Shown piece by piece: positions 1 through 5,725 of a stretch of 5,744 nucleotides of DNA (the stretch's first letter is position 1; the number at the start of each line of letters is the position of its first letter). Source of the DNA: an uncultured Prochlorococcus sp. (GTDB taxonomy: Bacteria; Cyanobacteriota; Cyanobacteriia; PCC-6307; Cyanobiaceae); NCBI GenBank assembly GCA_913041805.1, contig CAJWIZ010000047.1, positions 1 through 5,744 of the forward strand, given 5' to 3'. Below the pieces are notes generated by a model. It saw nothing but the letters and a program-made list of their open reading frames with translations. It ran no database searches and was not told the DNA's origin. The translations under genes and the position numbers were made by a program.

Positions 1-650
1 AAAAGGGTTCTGTCGAATTTGATTGAATGATGATAAGCAGCTTGCAGAGCAATTCTTATTAGTCCCGTTCGAGAAATTAAAGGGATCAAGATCTCTAGAG
101 GAAGAAGTTGAAAAAAAACTGTTGCTAATTGGTCTCGAAGTTTTGTCCACCAAAAAGGTTTGCTTAACTTCGAGGGCTGCATCAATGCGGGATCTGGTAA
201 TGGAGCTGCAATTACCGCAGAAACTAATTCCGGGTGAAAACAAACTGTCGTTAGAGCAGTGAGACCTCCAAGTGAGTTTCCAATGAGAATTGCTTTCCCA
301 AAACTTTTGGTTTGAACAACTGCTTCTAAAAAATCTGCAACTTGTTTCGACCAGATTTCATTGTCCAGCTTTGGGATCTTTTTTTTAGTTGGTTGTTCAG
401 AGTCACCAAAACCAATTAAATCAAGTCCGTATACACGATATCCAGCAGAGGCTAAGGGTTGAGCATTATGACGCCAGTGGTCGCTGCTTGCACCAAAACC
501 ATGTAATAAGAGGATTGGCCTTTTGTTTTGTTTCCCTAAAAGTCTCCAGTTACACCGAATTCCCTGCCAGTACCAATTATTTGATTCGCCCCATTTAGCA
601 TCACCTTTATAGATGGCTTGATTGGCAAATTTGATCTCAGTTTTATCCAA
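1..650 (-). CDS. alpha/beta hydrolase fold protein (C-terminus outside window)
   Basis: This is a probable soluble serine hydrolase of the alpha/beta fold, of the kind common in cyanobacteria; its substrate cannot be told from the sequence. Reading the minus strand, the frame gives a WGESNNWYWQG segment, then LLLHGFGASSDHWR (the HG oxyanion-hole region), YGLDLIGFGDS, and the nucleophile elbow GNSLGG with its serine (codons at 264-281). A cap region follows with PLPDPAL and a hydrophobic LPLEILIPLI stretch. The catalytic Asp and His would lie beyond position 1, so the gene is partial. The frame is open back to about 698 and contains no ATG or GTG; I used the TTG at 650-648, and another TTG lies at 656-654. 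An ATG at 601-599 preceded by AAAGGTG is one frame off and would give a family-like start if one base were added. The gene diverges from trm1 and overlaps or nearly abuts its start. Fold call is firm; start is uncertain. Confidence 0.85.
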   Translation of the reverse strand, partial: MDKTEIKFANQAIYKGDAKWGESNNWYWQGIRCNWRLLGKQNKRPILLLHGFGASSDHWRHNAQPLASAGYRVYGLDLIGFGDSEQPTKKKIPKLDNEIWSKQVADFLEAVVQTKSFGKAILIGNSLGGLTALTTVCFHPELVSAVIAAPLPDPALMQPSKLSKPFWWTKLRDQLATVFFQLLPLEILIPLISRTGLIRIALQAAYHHSIKFDRTL

Positions 651-1856
651 GAGCAATTGAAAGAAACTTTTTCTAACTATCGAGAAGGTTATGCAGCTTT
701 AGATCTAGATGCTGGCTTTTTTCGCCCAGATTCCATTTTGGCTAGAGATTTTTCAGTGTTAGTTGCTGCTACTCAATTCAAAGTGCATAAGGGAAGCCAA
801 AAATGTCGATGGCTAGATCTCATGGCAGGCTGCGGGATTAGAGCTTTGCGTTGGGGGTTGGAAGCCGCAGTAACACCAATTGAGTTGAAAAGCTCTTTAA
901 AGGGTTTTGAAATTTGGGTTAACGATGCTGACTTTGTTCGAAGCAGCTTGATAGAGCGAAATATGAAATCACTCTTAGAAAAAGAAATTACTTTGGTTCT
1001 CAAAAGTGATTTAGCAGAAGTATTACTGGCAAAGGCTTTCATAGATAAGTGCTTTTTTGATTTTGTAGACCTTGATTGTTTTGGATCTCCTAATCATTTA
1101 ATTCAACCTGTAATTAAGGCTTTGGCTTTTGATGGCATCTTGATGCTCTCTAGTACCGACGCGCGATCACCTACAGGACATGACCGTTTAGCTGCTATTA
1201 GAAGCCTTTCCGCTTCAGCTCGCACACACCCTGCTGCATGGGAGATTGCTATTCGGATGCAAATTGCTTCTGTTGCTCGCCAAGCTTGGCTCTTAGGACG
1301 TGGAATAGAGCCATTGGCAAGTTTTAGCGATGGTGGACGTGCTTTTCGGATTTGTGTGAGGTTAAAGAAAGGTTTGTCTGAGCAAGAGGAGACTCAAATG
1401 GGTTTTGTCGCTCGTTGCGAAAAATGTGGAGCACAATCTGCTCAGCCATTGGTAAAACTAAGAGATTGGGAAAATTGCAACTGTCAAAATGGGAAAAAAT
1501 CTTTAGCGATAAATGGACCATTATGGTTAGGTCCATTGCAGTCAGAAAACTTTTTAGTCAAAACTACAAAGCTTCAAAAGGAACTTTCAATACCCATTCT
1601 TGAATCAAGTAAGAAATTTATTGATCGGTTAAAGCTTGATAATGGATTGCCTTTGTTCTCATGGTCTTCGAATGAATTGGCTAGGAGAGTTCCATTAGAT
1701 TCGCCACCACCACTGGAGTTTTGGATCAAGAGCTTAAAAGCCGAAGGATACAATGCTTCTCGAAGTGCTGTAGTGCCTGGACATTTTCGAACTGATGCAG
1801 CAGTTGGCGAGCTGTTAAGAATTTGCAAGGGTAAGTTCATCAAAGGTTTTAATTAG
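618..1856 (+). CDS. trm1: tRNA (guanine-N2)-dimethyltransferase, Trm1 family
   Basis: Trm1 enzymes use S-adenosylmethionine to methylate N2 of G26 in the cytosol; the bacterial Aquifex enzyme also acts on G27. Visible in order (numbering from 618): FFRPDSILARD at 34-44; the SAM-binding DLMAGCGIRAL at 67-77; the acidic VNDAD at 101-105; DLDCFGSP at 151-158, where the family usually has D-P-[FY]-G-[ST]-P; SSTDARSPTG at 178-187; a zinc-type pair CEKC (267, 270) and CNC (287, 289); and a C-terminal domain with SAVVPGHFRTDA near 383-394. At about 412 residues it is near full family length. The start is weak: 618 is TTG with no clear Shine-Dalgarno site, TTG at 657 would begin nearer to conserved sequence, and ATG at 613 is out of frame by one base. 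petM begins 21 bases after the stop. Family identity is confident; the exact guanines modified are inferred. Confidence 0.9.
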   Translation: MIGKFDLSFIQEQLKETFSNYREGYAALDLDAGFFRPDSILARDFSVLVAATQFKVHKGSQKCRWLDLMAGCGIRALRWGLEAAVTPIELKSSLKGFEIWVNDADFVRSSLIERNMKSLLEKEITLVLKSDLAEVLLAKAFIDKCFFDFVDLDCFGSPNHLIQPVIKALAFDGILMLSSTDARSPTGHDRLAAIRSLSASARTHPAAWEIAIRMQIASVARQAWLLGRGIEPLASFSDGGRAFRICVRLKKGLSEQEETQMGFVARCEKCGAQSAQPLVKLRDWENCNCQNGKKSLAINGPLWLGPLQSENFLVKTTKLQKELSIPILESSKKFIDRLKLDNGLPLFSWSSNELARRVPLDSPPPLEFWIKSLKAEGYNASRSAVVPGHFRTDAAVGELLRICKGKFIKGFN

Positions 1857-1859
1857 AAT
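1854..1859 (+). promoter_or_regulatory. possible -10 box ahead of petM
   Basis: TAGAAT, overlapping the trm1 stop codon, matches TATAAT at five of six positions and would place transcription start roughly 12 bases before the petM ATG. No convincing -35 element lies 16-18 bases upstream. In AT-rich DNA such a match can easily be chance, so this is only a candidate for separate petM expression. Confidence 0.2.
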
Positions 1860-1877
1860 GGTGTTTTCAAAAAAAAG

Positions 1878-1976
1878 ATGGCCTCTGAGATTTTTGGTAT
1901 TGCTGCGGTTTTTTGGGTATTGATCCCTCTGGGATTACTTGGTGGCGCTCTTTTGTTAAAACTTCAAGAATATTGA
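1878..1976 (+). CDS. petM: cytochrome b6f complex subunit VII, PetM
   Basis: PetM is a small single-span subunit of the cytochrome b6f complex in the thylakoid membrane, which passes electrons from plastoquinol to plastocyanin or cytochrome c6. The gene encodes 32 residues beginning [13 protein letters not shown], continuing through [13 protein letters not shown] and ending QEY. It has one hydrophobic helix (about residues 5-28), an early acidic residue (E4) and a short polar tail. Length and sequence agree closely with the known picocyanobacterial PetM. The ATG follows a purine-rich A tract with no clear Shine-Dalgarno motif. It sits 21 bases after trm1 and 41 before ycf39, all on the plus strand, so read-through transcription is plausible, possibly with its own promoter in the trm1 tail. 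It is too short for most ORF callers and could be missed. Confidence 0.95.
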   Translation: MASEIFGIAAVFWVLIPLGLLGGALLLKLQEY

Positions 1977-2017
1977 GTCGCGATTCCTTTTGTTTTTTCT
2001 TTAGGCTCTTTAACTGA

Positions 2018-2998
2018 ATGACGATCCCTATGCAGGTTTTGGTGATTGGTGGAACCGGCACACTTGGTCGGCAAATTGCCAAAACTGCAATTGATGCTGG
2101 CCATCAAGTGCGCTGTATGGTCCGAACTCCTCGCAAAGCTTCTTTCTTGCAAGAGTGGGGCTGCGAGATGGTGCAAGGAGATTTACTTGAACCAGAGTCC
2201 TTGAAATATGCTTTGGAGGGAATCGACGCTGTTATTGATTCTGCAACTAGCCGTCCTGATGATCCCAAAAGTGTTTATGAGACAGATTGGGATGGAAAGT
2301 TAAACCTTTATAGAGCTTGCGATCAACTTGGTGTTAAAAGAGTTGTATTTATGTCTTTATTTGCCGCAGAGCAAAATAGGAATGTTCCTTTAATGGATAT
2401 TAAATATTGCACTGAATCCCTTTTAGCAGATTCTTCTTTGGATTACACCATTTTGCAGGGTGTCGCTTTTATGCAAGGACTTGTTAGTCAATACGCTATT
2501 CCAGTTTTAGAGAGTCAAAATGTCTGGGTAAGTGCAACCCCTGCAGATATTGCATATATGAATACTCAAGATGTGGCTAAGTTTGCAGTTGCTGCTTTAG
2601 TTCGTTCAGAAACAATTAGAAAAAGTTTCCCTGTTGTTGGTCCTAAAGCCTGGAAGGCTCAAGAAGTTGTTGGTTTGTGTGAAAAGATCTGTGGGAAGTC
2701 AAAACCTTCAAAAATTTTAGAAGTCTCACCTTTCTTGATTGGAACAGGAAAAGCCCTGGTTTCTTTTTTCGAAGAGTCATTAAACGTTTTGGATCGTCTT
2801 GCTTTTTCAGAAGTAACTGGAGGAGGGGCCACACTTAATGCACCAATGCAAGAAACTTACGAAGCATTTGGCTTGGATCCTTCTGAGACATCAACTCTTG
2901 AGGAATATTTGCGTGAATATTATTCGATGATTCTGAAGCGAATGCGTGAATTAGATGTTGATGTCGACAAGGAAGAGAAAAAAAGAGTGCCGTTCTGA
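2018..2998 (+). CDS. ycf39: NmrA-like/atypical SDR protein, Ycf39 (HCF244) homologue
   Basis: Ycf39 and its plant counterpart HCF244 help build photosystem II by supporting D1 synthesis and chlorophyll delivery, working with high-light-inducible proteins. The N-terminus is a Rossmann fold: MQVLVIGGTGTLG, with the NAD(P)-binding GGTGTLG at residues 11-17, then VRCMVRTPRKASFLQEWG (31-48), GDLLEP (54-59), and IDAVIDSATSRPDDP (69-83). The active-site YxxxK of classical short-chain dehydrogenases is not evident; DIKYCTESLL lies where it would be expected, as in the atypical NmrA-like group, which suggests a binding rather than catalytic role. The C-terminus (about 305-326) is highly charged. I list the first ATG, but the ATG at 2030 (Met5) starts directly at the beta-strand, gives 322 residues and fits family length equally well or better; neither has a clear Shine-Dalgarno site. 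Placement directly after petM agrees with a thylakoid biogenesis role. Confidence 0.92.
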   Translation: MTIPMQVLVIGGTGTLGRQIAKTAIDAGHQVRCMVRTPRKASFLQEWGCEMVQGDLLEPESLKYALEGIDAVIDSATSRPDDPKSVYETDWDGKLNLYRACDQLGVKRVVFMSLFAAEQNRNVPLMDIKYCTESLLADSSLDYTILQGVAFMQGLVSQYAIPVLESQNVWVSATPADIAYMNTQDVAKFAVAALVRSETIRKSFPVVGPKAWKAQEVVGLCEKICGKSKPSKILEVSPFLIGTGKALVSFFEESLNVLDRLAFSEVTGGGATLNAPMQETYEAFGLDPSETSTLEEYLREYYSMILKRMRELDVDVDKEEKKRVPF

Positions 2999-3067
2999 TT
3001 TCGACAAGAAGCTGGCTTTTTTGTAGTTAAAATGTACTATTGGCCTGTATTCCCTTCTGGCTGTCTA

Positions 3068-3283
3068 ATGTCTGTAGTTCAAATTAAAAATCTCAATAGA
3101 AGACTGGAAAATTTGGCTCATGAAGCTATTCATGAATTAGACAAAGCATGCGGTAATGAGCTATGGCGCAGTATTGGTTTTGATGCTTTTGATGGGCTTG
3201 TGGATTCAGAGCGAAGGGCAATAGCAAATTATTACTATGGTCAATGGCAGACAGTACGAGAGCTGCAGGAAACTTTGAGTTGA
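3068..3283 (+). CDS. small conserved-looking protein of unknown function (71 aa)
   Basis: I do not recognise this protein. It begins MSVVQIKNLNRRLENLAH, is mainly charged and helical in character, and contains LWRSIGFDAFDGLVDSERRA (32-51) and a YYYGQWQTVRELQE stretch (56-69). It has no signal peptide, membrane segment, metal-ligand cluster or nucleotide-binding motif, and is probably cytoplasmic. An earlier in-frame ATG at 3032 would add 12 residues (YYWPVFPSGCL and so on); I prefer 3068 because the added stretch looks untypical and because a -10-like TAAAAT (3028-3033) overlaps the 3032 ATG and would start transcription after it. It lies 69 bases after ycf39 and 115 before the IF-1-like gene on the same strand. 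The clean frame and coding-like composition support a real gene. Confidence 0.7.
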   Translation: MSVVQIKNLNRRLENLAHEAIHELDKACGNELWRSIGFDAFDGLVDSERRAIANYYYGQWQTVRELQETLS

Positions 3284-3361
3284 TCACCTTGCATAATTTT
3301 TGAGGTTTTTAGTTCTTAGTAAAATCAATCCAGACAATCCTTATTAATTCACTTATCCAAT

Positions 3362-3380
3362 TAGAATTTGTAAATACAAT
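3362..3380 (+). promoter_or_regulatory. possible -10 elements for the IF-1-like gene
   Basis: The 115-base gap before the IF-1-like gene holds two -10-like hexamers, TAGAAT at 3362-3367 and TACAAT at 3375-3380, each matching TATAAT at five of six positions. Neither has a recognisable -35 at normal spacing. The first would leave a leader of about 25 bases that includes the GAAGGG ribosome binding site. Confidence 0.3.
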
Positions 3381-3383
3381 TTC

Positions 3384-3389
3384 GAAGGG
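3384..3389 (+). promoter_or_regulatory. ribosome binding site of the IF-1-like gene
   Basis: GAAGGG ends nine bases before the ATG at 3399 and is one of the few plausible Shine-Dalgarno sequences in the window. A second purine cluster, AGGA, sits immediately before the ATG and is too close to serve. The site supports the 3399 start. Confidence 0.5.
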
Positions 3390-3398
3390 TAAACAGGA

Positions 3399-3668
3399 AT
3401 GATTGAAACTTCGGGTGTGATTGAGAAGGAACAGGGCAATGGTTTCTATCTGGTCACACTTGAGCAACCTGCTGGTCATCAGTGTTTGTGTAGAGCCGCT
3501 GGAAAGCTAACTAAATTCAGGATCAAACTTCTTGCGGGTGACAAAGTTCTAGTTGAGATAAGTCCTTATGACTTGACTCGTGGACGCATAACGTATCGAG
3601 AAAGAAATGCCGGCTCCCCAGGTGGCAGGCCAGGAGGAAATCGTCCTGGTGGACCAAGAAGGCGTTAA
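3399..3668 (+). CDS. infA: translation initiation factor IF-1-like protein with Gly/Pro/Arg tail
   Basis: IF-1 is a small OB-fold (S1-like) protein that binds the A site of the 30S ribosomal subunit during initiation. Residues 1-69 match that fold: the SGVIEKEQGNGFYLVTL strands (5-21), AAGKLTKFRIKLLAGDKV (33-50), and the signature EISPYDLTRGRITYRER (53-69), very close to the E. coli ELTPYDLSKGRI region. Differences from ordinary IF-1 are a longer loop carrying CLC (29-31), QCLCRAAGK in place of the usual VTAHISGK, and a tail of about 20 residues made of Gly, Pro and Arg (GGRPGGNRPGGPRRR). Total length is 89 against about 72. The tail is strongly basic and probably unstructured, suggesting RNA contact. 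It could be the sole IF-1 or a second paralogue; the window does not decide this, so the symbol is tentative. It has its own gap upstream and a possible terminator downstream. Confidence 0.85.
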   Translation: MIETSGVIEKEQGNGFYLVTLEQPAGHQCLCRAAGKLTKFRIKLLAGDKVLVEISPYDLTRGRITYRERNAGSPGGRPGGNRPGGPRRR

Positions 3669-3727
3669 TAGCTCTTTTTGTGAGCTGCTAAAGGGTCCAA
3701 TTGATTTAATTGATGATAGTAAAGTGC

Positions 3728-3755
3728 CATTTCAATTGAAATGACTGGTTTTTTT
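3728..3755 (+). terminator. possible intrinsic terminator after the IF-1-like gene
   Basis: A perfect 16-base palindrome, CATTTCAATTGAAATG (3728-3743), could fold as a six-pair stem with an AATT loop. Five bases later comes a run of seven T (3749-3755). The stem has only two G-C pairs, so it would be a weak terminator; flanking AGT and ACT could add pairs across a two-base bulge. The order of hairpin then T run fits transcription from the plus strand, about 60 bases after the IF-1-like stop. Confidence 0.4.
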
Positions 3756-3758
3756 GAT

Positions 3759-3786
3759 GAAATAATTTTTTTCAATCAATTATTTC
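3759..3786. repeat. inverted repeat in convergent intergenic gap
   Basis: GAAATAATT (3759-3767) and AATTATTTC (3778-3786) are perfect reverse complements around a ten-base spacer, giving a nine-pair AT-rich stem. It follows the T run of the preceding palindrome. The whole gap 3669-3913 is AT-rich, with repeated ATCAAT/ATTGAT words and no coding frame I can support; it separates the IF-1-like gene from the minus-strand genes. A role in stopping transcription from either side is possible, but the stem is weak and may be compositional. Confidence 0.4.
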
Positions 3787-3913
3787 TTTAATCAATCAAA
3801 ATATTGACTCATTTTGCCGCTTTGCTTGGCTATAGAAAAATAAACAATAAAGATAAAGGGCTAAAAATCAAAAGAAAACATAAAATAATTAGAGGGTAAA
3901 ATTAACTTTTTCT

Positions 3914-4159
3914 TTATATTTCAAGCATCTCATCGCTTTCGCTTATTTCTTCATGAAGGTATGAATTCAGAGTTTGTGGAACTTTCAGGACTGAGGCTTC
4001 TAAATATTCAGGATCTTCTCCAATGCATGTGATCCATTCTCTAAATTCTTCTGCAATGGCGTAACTGTCTTCATAGCGCTCTTGCGTGTCCAGGACAGCA
4101 ATTCGGCTAGTTGCCCAACAGTTGGCGACATTGATACGTCGTTGAAGCGATGCATGCAT
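3914..4159 (-). CDS. small acidic protein of unknown function (81 aa)
   Basis: I do not recognise this protein. From the ATG at 4159 it begins MHASLQRRINVANCWATSRI, followed by AVLDTQERYEDSYAIAEEFREWI (about 21-43), which looks amphipathic and helical, and ends in a strongly acidic tail (EEISESDEMLE). There is no signal peptide or membrane segment. I chose this ATG because GGGGA lies seven bases upstream on the minus strand. The same frame stays open back through TTG at 4243 to the helicase stop at 4250; that 30-codon extension is rich in Trp, His and Cys and looks untypical. Because the extension is in frame with the helicase, a C-terminal helicase region cut off by the TAA is a less likely alternative. 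It lies about 90 bases downstream of the helicase on the same strand and may share its transcript. Confidence 0.6.
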   Translation of the reverse strand: MHASLQRRINVANCWATSRIAVLDTQERYEDSYAIAEEFREWITCIGEDPEYLEASVLKVPQTLNSYLHEEISESDEMLEI

Positions 4160-4249
4160 GATTTGTCCCCGATGCCGCCAAATTACATGTTGATGGAGCT
4201 GACAATTGTCTTTTCTTTCACAAAACCAAATTCTTCTATACAAAAAGAC

Positions 4250-5725
4250 TTATCGCTTCAAGAATTGTGGTAATTCTGCGGTTCGAATTCTGATCAAATT
4301 ACCTATACCCTCATCAACTGCTTTCAGTGGCAAAGTTGGCCCTCTAGATATCCATGAAGGACTATCAATTTCACTGGCAGACTTATTGCTTCTAATTTGA
4401 TATGGCTTTGTTTCTGCCCAATTACGTGCATATTCGATAAGAAGAGGGTCTGCGGGTGAATAGATGTGTGATGGGTCCCTGGGGATAGGCTCTAAGCATT
4501 CACGCTCAGCAGACATTCGAACTGCTCGTGTAATCCCTTGTATAAATCTGCTTTTTGTAACGACAGTTGTTAGATATAGAACAACACGAATTCTCGGTGC
4601 ATCAAACCCCTCGGAGCACATGTCGACACTCACAAGCCAGTCGGTTTGGCTGTCTTTGAAACTTGCAAGACGATCGCTTGCTTCTTTCTCTTGAGAGTGA
4701 ACCAGTTCTACACTATCTCCGCAGTCTTTTAGTACCCTCGCGATTGCTTTTGCATGAGATATGTCTTTTGCAATTACGAGCCCTGCGGCATTGATTTGTT
4801 TTTCGCGAATCGAAATTAATTTTTTCCTTGCTTTAAGAATAATTTGAACGGCGATGCTCTTTGAGTCAGAAAGAGTGATAGCTCTCCTTAGATTGCGAGC
4901 ACGCCAACTTTCTCTGGTTTCACCAGATATAGGTGAGACTTCTCTGTCTGGCTTCCCTTCATAGCAGTGTTCAACCCATCCATCTTGAAAATGAAATTCC
5001 AACGGACGCAAATCACCTGCAGAAATTAATTCACTTGCTTCTATGCATAGATCTGGAGATATTTGCTCAACAACTTCTCCGTTTGAATGAACTTGTACCT
5101 TTTGCGCAGAACAAAAAGGAAGGTTGTCTGATCTGAAGGGTGTTCCAGTAAGCCCTAGGCGAATAATACTTTGCTTTGTAAGCTCTAAAAAAGCCCTCCC
5201 CCAAACTGCACTCTCTGGTTCTTCATGACTTAGGACCAGATGATGTGCTTCATCAGCGATTGCTATTAATCCTGTATTTGAATAAATACTTAGTTCTTCT
5301 TTTATTTTTTGTAGATTCCTTGAGGCACTTTGATAGGTCACAATCCACCCATCTGAGTTCTTTTTTGTTTCGTTTTGATGGTTACTTATTTCGAAGTTTT
5401 TTACTGTCAAATTAAGCTTTTTACAAGTTTGTTCCCACTGGGATGCTATTGAGTGACGATGGCAAAAAATAACAAAATTTTTGAGCAGACCTTCTTCTTT
5501 CATGGCTTGGAAGCCTAGAAGTGCACCAAGGGTTTTCCCCGCACCTGGACTTGCGTGAATAAGGATATCTATAGTTCCAGAGGTTTTGCATTTGAGACGT
5601 CGACGTAAAAGTTGTATTAAATGTGTTTGCCAAACTCGAGGGCGAATTCTTGTTTGTGAGATATTTTTTTTTAGATTAAAGGAGAGTATTGTGATTGCAT
5701 TGCACTCGAATTCATTCCTTTTTAG
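4250..5725 (-). CDS. superfamily II DNA/RNA helicase, DEAH-type (start codon unresolved)
   Basis: This is an ATP-driven nucleic acid translocase or helicase with a two-lobed core; the substrate is unknown. All main motifs are present: motif I SPGAGKT (codons 5531-5551), motif Ia region VIFCHR, motif II ADEAHH (DEAH), motif III LTGTPFRSD, motif V DMCSEGFDAP and motif VI QGITRAVR with its arginine fingers. Ahead of motif I lies RPRVWQTHLIQLLRRRL, resembling the Q-tip-like region of such helicases. The protein ends TAELPQFLKR. The first in-frame ATG (5503) lies after motif I and cannot be the true start. The frame is open to 5725 with no ATG, GTG or TTG upstream of it; the coordinates give the full open frame. 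An ATG at 5715 preceded by AAAAAGGA is one frame off and stops at TAA (5671-5673). So either a rare start codon (such as ATT at 5647-5645) is used or one base is missing. Identity is strong; the start is not solved. Confidence 0.88.
   Translation of the reverse strand, partial: LKRNEFECNAITILSFNLKKNISQTRIRPRVWQTHLIQLLRRRLKCKTSGTIDILIHASPGAGKTLGALLGFQAMKEEGLLKNFVIFCHRHSIASQWEQTCKKLNLTVKNFEISNHQNETKKNSDGWIVTYQSASRNLQKIKEELSIYSNTGLIAIADEAHHLVLSHEEPESAVWGRAFLELTKQSIIRLGLTGTPFRSDNLPFCSAQKVQVHSNGEVVEQISPDLCIEASELISAGDLRPLEFHFQDGWVEHCYEGKPDREVSPISGETRESWRARNLRRAITLSDSKSIAVQIILKARKKLISIREKQINAAGLVIAKDISHAKAIARVLKDCGDSVELVHSQEKEASDRLASFKDSQTDWLVSVDMCSEGFDAPRIRVVLYLTTVVTKSRFIQGITRAVRMSAERECLEPIPRDPSHIYSPADPLLIEYARNWAETKPYQIRSNKSASEIDSPSWISRGPTLPLKAVDEGIGNLIRIRTAELPQFLKR

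Noticed and set aside
23..598. Two plus-strand open frames (23-262 and 389-598)
   Set aside because: They lie antisense to the alpha/beta hydrolase frame, which carries clear family motifs over the whole stretch; their own translations resemble no known protein.
773..1843. Several short frames inside trm1 on both strands
   Set aside because: They are shadows of the trm1 coding frame, with no motifs or start signals of their own.
3008..3022. AAGC-TG-GCTT followed by T run after ycf39 as a terminator
   Set aside because: A two-base loop cannot close a hairpin, and the remaining stem is too short.
3670..3686. AGCTC/GAGCT hairpin right after the IF-1-like stop as a terminator
   Set aside because: The stem is only five pairs and its T stretch is in the loop, not after the stem.
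3800..3840. TTGACT followed by TATAGA in the convergent gap as a plus-strand promoter
   Set aside because: The spacing is 21 bases, beyond the normal 16-18, and no gene or clear RNA lies downstream on that strand.
4160..4243. TTG start at 4243 for the small minus-strand gene, adding 28 residues
   Set aside because: The added stretch is rich in Trp, His and Cys and has no Shine-Dalgarno site, while the ATG at 4159 has GGGGA upstream.
5421..5633. Minus-strand frame starting MANTFNTTF
   Set aside because: It overlaps the helicase motif I region in another frame and is a shadow of it.
5671..5715. Fourteen-codon frame from ATG 5715 as a leader peptide or programmed frameshift
   Set aside because: It ends in TAA before the main A run, and the slip needed to reach the helicase frame has no recognised slippery heptamer; a missing base or rare start codon is simpler.
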